From Oligoflexales bacterium (lineage in GTDB: Bacteria > Bdellovibrionota_B > Oligoflexia > Oligoflexales > JAGOVF01): a stretch of 55,674 nucleotides of DNA. Location: the NCBI GenBank assembly GCA_018060885.1, contig JAGOVF010000003.1, forward strand, positions 1 to 55,674, read 5' to 3'. Below, piece after piece: positions 16,132 through 25,867 of this stretch; the stretch's first letter is position 1, and every line of letters begins with the position of its first letter. Below the pieces are notes generated by a model, which saw only the letters and a list, made by a program, of their open reading frames with translations, ran no database searches and was not told the DNA's origin. Position numbers and translations under genes: made by a program.

Positions 16132-17703
16132 ATGACCATTTTTCTGATCATTATAGGCCTAGTAGCTGTTTTGGTGGGCTACCTACTTTTTTTAATGATA
16201 TTAAAAGTCTTACCTAAAAGACTGTCGCAAGCTAATTATAAAAATAAACAAGAAGTTCTCAAAGAAGCAGAGCGTCAGGCAGAGGCAATCTCTCTTAATA
16301 GTCGATCACAATCAGAAGACCAACTTCAGTTGATGAACGACGACCTCGAAGACAATATGCATCAAAAACAAAAAGAGTTGGAGTTCCTTGCTCAAGAGTT
16401 TGACACTCGCGAATCCCAATATGCTGAAGACGAACTAAGACTGGAAAAAGAAGCTCAAGAAATTGAGCGCAACAAGCAGAAAGTTGAGCGCTTGCAACAA
16501 AAGTATGATCAGCTCTTACAGGAAACCAAACAAGACCAGGAACAAGTTATAAAAAAACTTTCTGCAACAGCTAAAACAGAAGTTTCACACTTAAAAGAAC
16601 AGATCAAAGAAGATCTGGTGACTAGTCGGCAGCTTCAAGCGCAAAAAATCATGAAGCAATTCGTCGAAGACCTCGACGTCTCCTCTCGCCGCCACGGTGA
16701 GCGCGTTTTGTCCCGATTGCTTTCACGCTATCAACCTGAATTTATGTGGCCCAAACTTGTCAACCATGTTGAGCTAGTCGATAGAAGTATGGTTGGCTTC
16801 TTTGAGCAAGATGATTCGGCAATTTTTCGTGAATTAAAGGAGTTAGCGGGTATAGAAATAGAGTTGCAAAATGACAACGAACGATTTAACCCACTTATTA
16901 AACTCGCCGGAGGATTTGGTTTATATCGTGAAGGAGCTCGCCTGACCTTAGAAGACATTTTGCGAAATCCAAATAAAAATCAGGTTGCGAGTTTGGCTCA
17001 TATTTATGAGCGCCACCTCAGAAATTTAAATCATCAAGCAATAGAATTAGGCCAAAGAGCTTGTTTTGACTTACAGATTGAGCCTATGCACCTAGAAATC
17101 CAAAGGCTCATTGGTTGCCTGAATTGGCGCACCAGTTATAGACAAAATCAATATTGGCACTCTCTTGAAGTTGCTAAACTTGCCGGTGTATTAGCATTTG
17201 AGCTCGGCGCAGATTCACAAGAAGCAAAACGCTGCGGAATACTCCATGATATTGGTAAAGCCCTAGACTATCGAATTGAAGGCAGTCATGCAGTTATTAG
17301 CGGTGATTACGCGGATCGATATGGCGAAAATAAACTAATTTGCGATACTGTGATGTCACATCACAATGATCTCGTTTTAGAAACACCGCTATCTTACATT
17401 CTTAAAGCTGCCGACACTCTTTCGGGTGCGCGCCCAGGTGCTCGTGTAAACTTGGAGGCTGGATATCACGGCAGGCTTACAGGTATTGACGAAGCGGTAA
17501 ATTCTTTTCCGGGTATTATCAAGGTCTCTATAATGAACGGTGGTAGAGAAGTTCATGTAGAAGTAAATCACAAACGCATAAAAGAAAAAGACCTAGAGAA
17601 GATGACCAACGAAATTGCTGCAAAGATATCAGCAGAAGTTGCGTTTCCAGGCCAAATAAAAATTCTAGTCTCACGCAAGTTCGAATCGGTAGCTGTTGCA
17701 TAA
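16132..17703 (+). CDS. rny: ribonuclease Y-like membrane endoribonuclease with an altered KH domain
   Basis: RNase Y initiates mRNA decay from the membrane. The protein has about 523 residues: an N-terminal helix (residues 3-25), a long Glu/Gln/Lys-rich coiled coil (about 35-165), a KH region and an HD domain. The HD site is intact (HSLEVAKLAGVLA, CGILHDIGKALD, EGSHAVISGD, MSHHND), and the C-terminal Rny region (GARPGARVNLEAG) is present. The KH region is odd. Where the family has the RNA-gripping GREG loop of RIIGREGRNIR, this protein reads MVGFFEQDDSAIFREL, so the GXXG loop is lost. ATG at 16132 is preferred over an upstream TTG because AAGGA lies 9 bases before it. The next gene starts on the last base of its stop codon. 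Confidence 0.85.
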   Translation: MTIFLIIIGLVAVLVGYLLFLMILKVLPKRLSQANYKNKQEVLKEAERQAEAISLNSRSQSEDQLQLMNDDLEDNMHQKQKELEFLAQEFDTRESQYAEDELRLEKEAQEIERNKQKVERLQQKYDQLLQETKQDQEQVIKKLSATAKTEVSHLKEQIKEDLVTSRQLQAQKIMKQFVEDLDVSSRRHGERVLSRLLSRYQPEFMWPKLVNHVELVDRSMVGFFEQDDSAIFRELKELAGIEIELQNDNERFNPLIKLAGGFGLYREGARLTLEDILRNPNKNQVASLAHIYERHLRNLNHQAIELGQRACFDLQIEPMHLEIQRLIGCLNWRTSYRQNQYWHSLEVAKLAGVLAFELGADSQEAKRCGILHDIGKALDYRIEGSHAVISGDYADRYGENKLICDTVMSHHNDLVLETPLSYILKAADTLSGARPGARVNLEAGYHGRLTGIDEAVNSFPGIIKVSIMNGGREVHVEVNHKRIKEKDLEKMTNEIAAKISAEVAFPGQIKILVSRKFESVAVA

Positions 17704-18398
17704 TGGATACAATTGATCAAGAAGCTCAAGTTCGCTTAAGTCTCTATATAAAAGCTGGACAACTTGAAGCTGCAGAAAGATATATTCGGTCCCTTTTGAG
17801 CGAAAAACCAAATGACGCAAAGCTTTTTAATCAATTAGCTTTAGTTAAATTTAGTGACGGCTTATTTTCTGACGCAATTATTGCATGGCAACAGGCTGTT
17901 GAAATTGACCCAACTTTGTATACAAGTGTTTATTCTTTAGCGATTTTATGTTGCGATCTTGGTTATTACAAAGAGGCCGAAAAGTTGATCGTCGATTATC
18001 AAAAGCACCAAGAAAGCTCTCGACTCACAAACATTGGAACACAAATAGTCATAGATGCTTACCTTAAGAATGCCGAATATTATCTAACTAGCCAAAATTA
18101 TAATGAAGCTACAGCTGAAGTATTTCGCGCAATTAAACTCGATGAAAAAAGTAAAAAATCTCACCTGCTTCTCGGAAAAATCTACTTTCAACAACAAAAG
18201 TGGCTAGAAGCTCTAAAAGCCTTCGAATCCGCAGCACAATTCAATCCAGACTCCTGTGATACTCTCAATTGGCTGGCCATTGCTTATATGCGCAACGGAA
18301 GAAAGCAAGTTGCTGTAAATTATTGGGAAAAAGTCTTAACAATCGACCCACATAATCTCGTTGCTAGCAGCTATTTGAAGCTCATTCAGCCATTTTGA
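17703..18398 (+). CDS. TPR-repeat protein
   Basis: The 231-residue protein is made of tetratricopeptide repeats, seen as successive units such as NQLALVKFSDGLFSDAII, YLTSQNYNEATAEVFRAI and LGKIYFQQQKWLEALKAFE, and a final LAIAYMRNGRKQVAVNYWE. It has no signal peptide or membrane segment, so it should be a cytoplasmic scaffold. Its ATG shares one base with the stop of the RNase Y-like gene (TAATG), which implies translational coupling and possibly a physical link with the membrane RNase. The partner is unknown. Confidence 0.8.
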   Translation: MDTIDQEAQVRLSLYIKAGQLEAAERYIRSLLSEKPNDAKLFNQLALVKFSDGLFSDAIIAWQQAVEIDPTLYTSVYSLAILCCDLGYYKEAEKLIVDYQKHQESSRLTNIGTQIVIDAYLKNAEYYLTSQNYNEATAEVFRAIKLDEKSKKSHLLLGKIYFQQQKWLEALKAFESAAQFNPDSCDTLNWLAIAYMRNGRKQVAVNYWEKVLTIDPHNLVASSYLKLIQPF

Positions 18399-18502
18399 TG
18401 TTTTAATTTCAATATAACATTTTAAGAATCCTGACAAATCGCCGATAAGGGATTTTAGGGGGGCTGCGTATTAATAGTCTTTACAATATCAAAGAATTAA
18501 CT

Positions 18503-19978
18503 GTGCTCATTGTTGATGAACACGCCGTTATCCGCAAGCAGCTTAAGCGTCTATTTGACGAGTTAGGTTGTGAAAATATTTTAGAGAGCGCCCAAGTCGA
18601 TTCTGCTTTAACACAACTTCAAGAAACTCCCGTAGATTTTGTAATTTGTGACATATTTATGCGCCATGGTGCCGGAATGCAAATTTTAGAAGCCATTAGA
18701 AATAGAGACATGGAAAACGATATACCTATTGTAGCAATTTCTGGCGAATCATCTGACACTTCCGTGGTAAAAGCAGCTGATTTCGGAATTAATGGTTATA
18801 TAATAAAACCTTTTCAATCAGCTGAAGCAAAAGAAAAAATTACTGCCGCTCTAAATAAATATTTTACTCCAACCGAATTCGATGCGGCCATTCGAGTAGG
18901 CGATCGCAACTTTCGACTTAAAAGATTCGATGAAGCAAAAAGCGCCTATGAGGCTGCAATTAGCCTCAACAGTTCGAGCGCTCAAGCTTATTGTAATCTA
19001 GCTCGAGTATTAAAAGCGCAAGGAGAGAAAGAAAAAAGCCTTTTAATCCTACAAGACAACATCAAGCGAAACGAAAACTACTACCGCACACATCGACTAT
19101 TAGCGGACTTTGCGCTCGAAGCAGGAAATTTCGAAGAAGCCGTCGTTCATTTAGAAAAAGAACTCGCACTACATTCAAAACAACCTAAGCGCCAAGCCAA
19201 AGTAGCGGCTCTTCATTTAAAATTAAAACACCCAGAACCTGCAATTGAGCATTATCGGCAAGCTCTTGTTGAAGATCCCAAATGTCGAGATGCCTTAATA
19301 GGTATGGCGCATGCCTATTACCAAATTGACAATCTAGACAAGTCAATTTATTACTTCAAGAGAGCGAGAAAGCATTACCCAAAAGAAAACTCTATTTTAA
19401 ATTCGGTCGTAAAATTCTGCTTAAGTCACAACAATCCTAGGAAAGCTGAATTATTTTTACGCGACGAAAAGAATAATGATCTGCGTAATGAAGATATCTA
19501 TTTAGTATTAACAAAACTTCTCATGTTCCAAGAAAAAACAAGCGAAGCACTTAAAGTTATTGAAGAACTGCTACGAATTAACCCAAACAATGCACACGGC
19601 TTGCATTTTAAGGCGCTGATTTTTCTGAAAGCAAAAGACTTCAAACAAGCAACTATAGTTCTTGAAGCCTTGGTCGATATTAGAAAAAATGTAAAAGACT
19701 TTAGTTTATTGGCAAAATGCTACTTACAACTTGATCGCTTAGAAGAAGCCGAGCACACGCTTGAACGCGCACTGCAAAGCAAAAACGACAAGGCTACAAC
19801 TCGCGCCTCTCTAATGAAAGTATTCGTTCGGCAAAAGCAACCATTCAAAGCTTATTTTATTAACGGTGCATCAGCACCCATTAGAGAAAAAAATCAAACA
19901 AATACGGAAGATCTTCACCTCCAAATCAACAATTTGATTCAAATTCGCCGCCAAAACAGAGGCCGAATTGCCTCATAA
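18503..19978 (+). CDS. response-regulator receiver domain fused to TPR repeats
   Basis: The N-terminal 115 residues form a receiver domain: acidic pair D5/E6 (VDEH), phospho-acceptor D50 (VICDIFM), S80 (AISGE) and K102 (GYIIKPF). All are numbered from the GTG at 18503. The rest is about eight TPR-like units, with no DNA-binding or enzymatic output, so phosphorylation probably changes protein-protein contacts. The GTG start cuts the first beta strand short and has no ribosome-binding site. The same frame is open back to 18449, and AGGGGGG (18457-18463) sits 6 bases before an ATT at 18470, giving an N-terminus INSLYNIKELTVLIVDE that completes the domain. The conservative GTG coordinate is given, but ATT may be the real start. 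Confidence 0.85.
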   Translation: MLIVDEHAVIRKQLKRLFDELGCENILESAQVDSALTQLQETPVDFVICDIFMRHGAGMQILEAIRNRDMENDIPIVAISGESSDTSVVKAADFGINGYIIKPFQSAEAKEKITAALNKYFTPTEFDAAIRVGDRNFRLKRFDEAKSAYEAAISLNSSSAQAYCNLARVLKAQGEKEKSLLILQDNIKRNENYYRTHRLLADFALEAGNFEEAVVHLEKELALHSKQPKRQAKVAALHLKLKHPEPAIEHYRQALVEDPKCRDALIGMAHAYYQIDNLDKSIYYFKRARKHYPKENSILNSVVKFCLSHNNPRKAELFLRDEKNNDLRNEDIYLVLTKLLMFQEKTSEALKVIEELLRINPNNAHGLHFKALIFLKAKDFKQATIVLEALVDIRKNVKDFSLLAKCYLQLDRLEEAEHTLERALQSKNDKATTRASLMKVFVRQKQPFKAYFINGASAPIREKNQTNTEDLHLQINNLIQIRRQNRGRIAS

Positions 19979-20074
19979 CGAATTTAGGCCACATTCTCAT
20001 TGAAGATTAAGATAAACTCACATAAAACTAGCCTCTAAACTCAATTTGAAGCGAGAGTTTGAGAGTCTACTTAT

Positions 20075-20734
20075 ATGTCTGAAATATCTGAAAAATCTCA
20101 GGCTTACCTGTGCTGGTTAAAAGAGCGTGGAGAATTCAATTTCTTCTCACATATACGGCCGTCTAAAGAAATTGTTCAACAAATTGTCGAAAAGCCAATA
20201 CCATCAACTCATCCAACTCCATTTCTTTCTGCTTCTGCAGATACAAATAAATTTTCAGCAAAAAAATTCCCCGTCCTAGTAATTGGTGATGGCCCATCTG
20301 CTCAAATTGAAAACTTAGAAGATCTATTGCCAATTAAAGAAAAACAAATACTTCTAAATCTATTAAATTCTATTGGACTAAAACGGAAAGATTTCCTTGT
20401 TATAAATATTTCAGAAAATCTTGGGGACCACAATCGAACAAGACAACAACAGGAAAAATTGTTTCTAAATCAAATTCGCAGCTTTGATCCAAAAATTATT
20501 TTAAGTTTAGGACAAAAAGCAGGTTCTATCTTTTTTGGCGAAGCTACCTTTAAAATAAAAGATCATCATGGAATTATTAAAAAAATTTATTTTGGCGAAA
20601 AATCAATACCTGTTTTACCGATATTTCACCCCCGCACTCTAGTCGCTGCGCCAGCTTTAAAGAAAGCTGTTTGGCAAGATGTTCAAATTTTAATAGATTT
20701 TTTAAAAAGCAATAACGCACAACAAAAAATCTAG
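20075..20734 (+). CDS. uracil-DNA glycosylase-superfamily protein lacking canonical catalytic motifs
   Basis: The 219-residue protein has the outline of family-4-like uracil-DNA glycosylases. There is a first strand with a GxGP turn (VLVIGDGPSAQIEN), a helix plus SIGLKRKDFLVINI, then DPKIILSLGQKAG, and the late FHPRTLVAAPALKKAVWQD block corresponding to the HPSxLL motif. The usual GEAPGxxED active-site motif is not kept (GDGPSAQIEN), and the four Fe-S cysteines of family 4 are absent, since only one Cys is present. The N-terminal 60 residues are unrelated. Fold assignment is an inference from block spacing. Uracil excision activity is doubtful. Its stop shares its last base with an in-frame GTG of the NfeD gene. 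Confidence 0.6.
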   Translation: MSEISEKSQAYLCWLKERGEFNFFSHIRPSKEIVQQIVEKPIPSTHPTPFLSASADTNKFSAKKFPVLVIGDGPSAQIENLEDLLPIKEKQILLNLLNSIGLKRKDFLVINISENLGDHNRTRQQQEKLFLNQIRSFDPKIILSLGQKAGSIFFGEATFKIKDHHGIIKKIYFGEKSIPVLPIFHPRTLVAAPALKKAVWQDVQILIDFLKSNNAQQKI

Positions 20735-20760
20735 TGATAAAAAAGGCGAGAGGTAAATGT

Positions 20761-22119
20761 ATGGCACACAAAAATAAAATTATACACTTCATAATAAGTT
20801 TTATATTTTTTAATTGCTCGCAAAGCCTTTTATCTGCAGAAAAAGGTTACAATTGGCTTAAAGTAGACATAGGAATAATTGGCAGCGCTTCAGTAAACAT
20901 TCTTGAGTCAGCTTTAAAACACGTTTCTGACAAAAATTACGCTGGTTTAATCATAGTTTTAGATACTCCAGGAGGACAGCTAGAATCGACGCGCAAGATG
21001 GTGAAAAGCATTATTGCTGCAGATTTTCCTATTGTGGTTTGGATTGGGCCAGGAGGCGCTCATGCTGGCAGTGCAGGCGCGTTTATAACAGTTGCAGCTA
21101 ATATCGCAGCTATGGCTCCAGCTACAAACATTGGGGCAGCTCATCCAATCCAGGCTACGGGTCAAAACATCGGCTCCAACGAAAGTAAAAGTGAGTCTAA
21201 ACTAGAAGAAAAGGTCTTGAATGATACGGTAAGCTTTATGGAGTCTATTGCAGAACTTCGTAATCGCAATGTTGAAATGGCGAGATCTTTTGTGACCACA
21301 TCAATTTCGATTACTGCGACCGAGGCATTAGAACATAAAATTATCGATTTTATTGCGCCAGACCTTCGAACTCTCATGCAAAACATACACGGCTTAAAGG
21401 TCGAACTAAAAAATTCGCCGGATTCACTAAAACCACAGAATATTAGAGAAGTGGTCCTTAACACTCAATCAGCAAATATAGAGAGTTTTGTTCCATCTTT
21501 TGCGCAAGAAATTCTTAAAATATTGTCTAACCCGAATGTTTTCTATTTGCTTTTTATGGCTGGAATAATCGGCCTTGGATTCGAATTGACTCACCCTGGA
21601 TCAATCTTTCCCGGTGTAATTGGTTCAATTTGTCTACTTTTAGCCCTAATGGCCACTTCAGTGTTGCCAATTAGTTTTGGTGCGGCCTCATTAATTTTTG
21701 TTGGAATTGCATTGCTCGTGGCCGAAGCTTTTGTACCCAGTTTTGGAGTCTTAGGTATAGGCGGATTTGTAGCCTTTGTGTTAGGAAGTATATTTTTAGT
21801 CGATCCTAATGATCAACATGGTCTGAGAATTTCTTTGTGGACGATCGCTCCTTCTGCTGTATTAATAGCTGCAAGCTCCATCGGCATAGCTTTACTACTT
21901 CTCAGATCTGGAACGGCAAAGGCTCAATCTGGGGTAGAGTCACTTATTGGGAAAAAAGCAAAAATATTTCGACCATTTAATGGCCATGAAGGTCGAGTGC
22001 TAATAGAGGGTGAAATCTGGAAAGCTAGAAGTGAACTCGATTTATCTGGTGCGAAAGTGTCAGACGAAGTACTAATAGATAGAATTGAGGGTCTGACCCT
22101 CGTTGTGAAGCCGACTTAA
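20761..22119 (+). CDS. nfeD: NfeD-family membrane serine protease (ClpP-class)
   Basis: This is a long-form NfeD protein, a membrane protease that usually works with a stomatin-like partner. The order is a signal sequence (residues about 7-23), a ClpP-class protease domain with the nucleophile Ser in AHAGSAGAF and the general-base Lys in [11 protein letters not shown], then four membrane segments (about 250-385) and a C-terminal NfeD OB domain starting at [12 protein letters not shown]. Length is about 452 residues. An upstream GTG at 20734 overlaps the glycosylase-like stop, but ATG at 20761 is preferred because GAGAGG (20748-20753) lies 7 bases before it. The slipin gene follows after 19 bases, the classic NfeD-slipin pair. 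Confidence 0.92.
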   Translation: MAHKNKIIHFIISFIFFNCSQSLLSAEKGYNWLKVDIGIIGSASVNILESALKHVSDKNYAGLIIVLDTPGGQLESTRKMVKSIIAADFPIVVWIGPGGAHAGSAGAFITVAANIAAMAPATNIGAAHPIQATGQNIGSNESKSESKLEEKVLNDTVSFMESIAELRNRNVEMARSFVTTSISITATEALEHKIIDFIAPDLRTLMQNIHGLKVELKNSPDSLKPQNIREVVLNTQSANIESFVPSFAQEILKILSNPNVFYLLFMAGIIGLGFELTHPGSIFPGVIGSICLLLALMATSVLPISFGAASLIFVGIALLVAEAFVPSFGVLGIGGFVAFVLGSIFLVDPNDQHGLRISLWTIAPSAVLIAASSIGIALLLLRSGTAKAQSGVESLIGKKAKIFRPFNGHEGRVLIEGEIWKARSELDLSGAKVSDEVLIDRIEGLTLVVKPT

Positions 22120-22138
22120 TATTTTAGGAGATTATTTT

Positions 22139-22882
22139 ATGTATGGACTATTTATTCTGCTTGCGCTGGTTATTTTCTTCTTATCAAACGCTATTAGAAT
22201 TTTGAATGAATATGAGCGTGCCGTCATTTTTAGGCTCGGACGAGTTTTATCAACGCCAAAGGGCCCAGGTCTCATTTTGTTGATCCCATTAGTTGATAAA
22301 ATGGTGCGCATATCTACACGCACAGTAACAATGGATATTGACCCACAAGATGTTATTTCGAAAGACAACGTCAGTATAAAAGTAAACGCAGTTCTCTATT
22401 TCCGAGTGGTAGATCCAACAAAAGCCGTGATAAATATAGAAAACTACCTTTATGCGACCAGTCAATTATCTCAAACTCATTTAAGATCGGTACTAGGGCA
22501 GCATACTCTCGATGAGCTTCTGCAAGATCGCGACAAAATCAACGACAAAATTCAGATAATCCTCGATAACGCGACCGATCCATGGGGAATCAAAGTAGTC
22601 AGTGTAGAAATCAAACACATTGATTTACCACTTGATATGCAAAGAGCGATGGCAAGAGAGGCTGAGTCAGAAAGAGAACGACGTTCTAAAATCATTGCAG
22701 CCGAAGGCGAGATGCAGGCATCTGGAAAATTAAGAGAGGCCGCAGATATGATGGCCGCCAACCCTACGACGATTCAATTGCGCTATTTGCAGACTCTAGC
22801 GGATATTGCCTCTGAAGGCTCTAAATACATCGTATTCCCTTTGCCACTAGAATTATTTGAAGGACTTATGAAGAAAAAATAG
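22139..22882 (+). CDS. slipin (stomatin-like SPFH/Band 7 protein)
   Basis: The 247-residue protein has one N-terminal membrane segment (residues 2-18) and an SPFH/Band 7 domain. Visible blocks are [43 protein letters not shown], and [14 protein letters not shown], followed by a coiled helical region ([12 protein letters not shown] and [13 protein letters not shown]). It has the size and motifs of bacterial slipins that pair with NfeD proteases and organise membrane microdomains. TAGGAG precedes the ATG. It is the second half of a two-gene NfeD-slipin cassette. Confidence 0.95.
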   Translation: MYGLFILLALVIFFLSNAIRILNEYERAVIFRLGRVLSTPKGPGLILLIPLVDKMVRISTRTVTMDIDPQDVISKDNVSIKVNAVLYFRVVDPTKAVINIENYLYATSQLSQTHLRSVLGQHTLDELLQDRDKINDKIQIILDNATDPWGIKVVSVEIKHIDLPLDMQRAMAREAESERERRSKIIAAEGEMQASGKLREAADMMAANPTTIQLRYLQTLADIASEGSKYIVFPLPLELFEGLMKKK

Positions 22883-22932
22883 GGATATCACCCAATTCGA
22901 ACTGTAATATTGACATATGAAAGAAAATTATT

Positions 22933-23838
22933 ATGAAAAATCTAAAATTACTTATGTTTTTCTCGTTAGTTGCATCTCACAGCCTTGCAAATACACTTTG
23001 TACTTTTGGATCGGTCTCCGGTGATTTAAATGAGATCTCTTGTGCGGGCTATCAAGTCGACTTTTATGCTCAAGAATTTGCTCCATTCGTGACAAAAAGT
23101 AAGACTCAAGAGTTATTAACCGCACAAACTGGCTCTGAAATAGAATTTCAAGTGCACTTAAAAAAGGGAAATGTCAATTTCGATATCAAAAGCATAGTAG
23201 AATTTAAAATTTTCCAGAAAGATGAGTCGGATATTAAGCTTCTTCAAGACATATTTAAAGTAGAAGAAAAATCTTGGGGCGTAGAGCTTCTTTCCAAAAT
23301 TATTGTTCCCGAAAGCACCTCGATTGAAATCGAGCTATTTGCAGAAATGAAAGACACAAGCGGCAATAGTTTCTGGTTAAACAATAATAACGCGAATAAT
23401 AATTATAAATTTCTTTTGTTACAAACTAGTCAACGCGATTTTATACTAGAAGCTCCGTTAGAAAAGTCTATTTTTGAACCAGTAAGTTCCGATCAACTCG
23501 CAACAAAATTTAGCTTTGAATATGACTCGCAAAGAGCAGCAGACTTAGGCGTCGAAGCTTTTTGGTACAAAGCGGGCGAGACGAGAAATGCGCAAATATA
23601 TATCGACTATAAAAATGATTCTGAACAAACGATATTGTCACTCGTCGCATTTTCTACACAAATTTCTGCGGACAGTCGCTTTACATTAAACAATCTGCCG
23701 ATCCCACAAAATGCGAAGTCCGCAAAAATAAAAGTCTATTCTTCAAATTACGCTAAAGGTCGAGATTGTGGAAAAAGCACGAGCGACTTCTTTGGCTGTG
23801 ACGACAAATTTGGCCAAGGACATAAAATCAACTTTTAG
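22933..23838 (+). CDS. exported protein of unknown function
   Basis: The 301-residue protein has a signal peptide (hydrophobic residues 5-17, cleavage after LAN). The mature part is beta-rich, with an Asn-rich loop (NNNNANNNY) and four late or early Cys that may form disulphides (CTFG, CAGY, RDCGK, FGCDD). I do not recognise a family. It lies 50 bases after the slipin gene on the same strand, and no terminator separates them. It is followed by a long palindromic element that overlaps the recN tail. Confidence 0.55.
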   Translation: MKNLKLLMFFSLVASHSLANTLCTFGSVSGDLNEISCAGYQVDFYAQEFAPFVTKSKTQELLTAQTGSEIEFQVHLKKGNVNFDIKSIVEFKIFQKDESDIKLLQDIFKVEEKSWGVELLSKIIVPESTSIEIELFAEMKDTSGNSFWLNNNNANNNYKFLLLQTSQRDFILEAPLEKSIFEPVSSDQLATKFSFEYDSQRAADLGVEAFWYKAGETRNAQIYIDYKNDSEQTILSLVAFSTQISADSRFTLNNLPIPQNAKSAKIKVYSSNYAKGRDCGKSTSDFFGCDDKFGQGHKINF

Positions 23839-23880
23839 ACAAACCTAAACAAATTTAAATGACATTAACCTAGGCACATT

Positions 23881-24003
23881 GGGGCCGTTCAAAATGAACG
23901 AGAACAAGGCAGACCGAAATGAGAAAACCGCAGTGTACCTTTTGGGTACATGAGGATTTTCGAATAAGGTCTAACGCAGTGCTCGTTCATTTTCAAAGGC
24001 CCC
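23881..24003. repeat. 123-base composite palindrome overlapping the recN 3' end
   Basis: Outer arms 23881-23902 and 23982-24003 match at 20 of 22 positions when one is reverse-complemented. Inside them AGACC/GGTCT (23911-23915 with 23968-23972), GAAAA/TTTTC and TGTACC/GGTACA (23934-23939 with 23945-23950) extend the same axis to a 5-base loop. The right arm encodes the last residues of RecN and the recN stop lies inside the structure. It looks like a mobile or repeated hairpin element settled at the gene end. It could also terminate transcription from both sides. Confidence 0.7.
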
Positions 24004-25779
24004 AGCGCTGTCTAGGAGTTCTCGGGCATTCTGCAAACTAGGCTTGCTTAGGTCTGCGCCGGAAAGAAGTCGAGCCAACTCCTCTTCTCTTTCTTTATTA
24101 TTTAATAATTTTATAGATGTCTGAGTTCGACCTTCAGAGGTACTTTTACTTACATAAAAGTGCCTAGACCCATAGGCCGCGACTTGCGGTAAATGTGAAA
24201 TACAGATAACTTGAAACTCAGAAGACAGCTGACGCAGCTTCTTACCGACAATATTTGCCACTCGTCCAGAAATTCCTGCATCTATTTCGTCAAATACCAG
24301 CACGCAGCTATTTGCTCCAACCGATAGGGCTTTTTTGAGAGCAAGCATAATGCGAGACATTTCTCCCCCAGATGCAATTTTATGCAATGGCAAGGCTGGT
24401 TCTCCTGGATTAGAACATAATAAAAATTGCGCTTGTTCATAGCCATCTGAACATAAATGACTTAACTCTTCTTCTAAGCTGAGCCATTTTTGATTGAGGT
24501 CAGGACTTAATGCCGCAAGGTTTAAAGAGTGCTTTGGAGATTCTACTTCACTAAATTCAACGCTTAAATTTGCTCCAGACATCGCCAATTCTGCAAGTTC
24601 TCTTTCGAGACGCTCTTTTATTATAAGGGCAGCATCTCGGCGAGTCTTCGATAATTGACGCGCAGAAATTTTTAATTTTTTCACTGTCTCAGCAAGATCA
24701 ATTAACAAACCAGCCGCTTGATCTGTTGCTGTCGCAATGAATGACAATTGTTCTTCGAGAGATTTTTGCTGCTCTAGTAGATCTTGAATTCCGCTAACAT
24801 TGAATTTGCGAAATAATGTTCTATAGGCAGATAATCTCGCTTCGACCTCTTCTTGGTCGTCTTCAGATTGGTTAAATTGACTGGAAAATTTTGTTAACTG
24901 ATAATTCAAATCATCATAATTTTGTGCGACGCTGTGCGCAATTTCTTTTAATTCTTGTGCCTTCGAGTTTGTTTTCATTTCTATGGAAAACTGTTCCGCA
25001 ATTTTCGCAATACGCCAAAGGTGTGCGCTTGTGCTTGATTTCTCACTTTGTTGGTCAAGTAATTCTTCAGCTTGTTTGAATAACATTTTCGTGTGCTCAG
25101 CTGATTTAAATTTTTCAAAACGCATTTGAAGACTTTCAAAATCTTCTAATTGCGGATTAAACTTTCTCAATTCTTTAATACGAAATTCTATATAGTCCTG
25201 TTCGCGGCAATTAGTCGCAAATTCTGCAAGTAGCTTTTGTAAATTAGATATAAGTTTGGTTGCACTTTTATAAAGTCTATTCGTTTCGTTTTTTGATTCG
25301 GCTTCACTTAAAAATTTATCTAAATAGTCTAAATGACTACGTGGATCGAGCAAGCGTCCTGCTTCGTTTTGCGCGTAAATATCAATAAGATGTTGGCCTA
25401 TTTGTTTTAAGACACCTAAGGATACAGCAATATCATTGATATATGCTTGCGATCGGCCTTTGTCTGAAACTATTCTTCGCAGTAGCAAGGAAACTTCTGT
25501 TGATTGTTGATCGACTCGATCAACAAGATTGTATTCGAGCAATTGCTCAACAATAAGATGCTGACGTGGAATAAAAAAGTGTCCAGATACAATAGCCCGC
25601 TCACATCCATGGCGCACGGATTCACTAGATGCCTTGCCGCCAAACAGAAGAGACAGTGCTCGAATTAATACGGATTTACCTGCGCCGGTTTCGCCTGTTA
25701 TTACGTTAAAACCATCCCCGAAGTCGATACTTAAGCTATCGACGAGCGCCAGGCCCTCTACTTGTAGAGTCTGCAACAT
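23971..25779 (-). CDS. recN: DNA repair protein RecN
   Basis: RecN is an SMC-like ATPase acting on double-strand breaks. The 602-residue protein has Walker A ITGETGAGKS at about 27-36, a central coiled-coil pair (about 150-370), the ABC signature region LHKIASGGEMSRIMLALK and Walker B LVFDEIDAGISGRVA, plus the H-loop ICISHLPQVAA. Length and domains are normal for the family. The C-terminal residues GAFENERALR are encoded inside a long palindrome, so the native tail may have been replaced. recN is often an SOS gene, but I saw no clear LexA-like site in its upstream gap. TTG and GTG are not needed, since an ATG start is present. Confidence 0.97.
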   Translation of the reverse strand: MLQTLQVEGLALVDSLSIDFGDGFNVITGETGAGKSVLIRALSLLFGGKASSESVRHGCERAIVSGHFFIPRQHLIVEQLLEYNLVDRVDQQSTEVSLLLRRIVSDKGRSQAYINDIAVSLGVLKQIGQHLIDIYAQNEAGRLLDPRSHLDYLDKFLSEAESKNETNRLYKSATKLISNLQKLLAEFATNCREQDYIEFRIKELRKFNPQLEDFESLQMRFEKFKSAEHTKMLFKQAEELLDQQSEKSSTSAHLWRIAKIAEQFSIEMKTNSKAQELKEIAHSVAQNYDDLNYQLTKFSSQFNQSEDDQEEVEARLSAYRTLFRKFNVSGIQDLLEQQKSLEEQLSFIATATDQAAGLLIDLAETVKKLKISARQLSKTRRDAALIIKERLERELAELAMSGANLSVEFSEVESPKHSLNLAALSPDLNQKWLSLEEELSHLCSDGYEQAQFLLCSNPGEPALPLHKIASGGEMSRIMLALKKALSVGANSCVLVFDEIDAGISGRVANIVGKKLRQLSSEFQVICISHLPQVAAYGSRHFYVSKSTSEGRTQTSIKLLNNKEREEELARLLSGADLSKPSLQNARELLDSAGAFENERALR

Positions 25780-25867
25780 CTTTAACAGTCTCCCTGACAG
25801 TCTCCCTTAATAGTAGACTAATCATAATTTATTAAGCACATTTCACACGAATCATATTTGCCGGACG

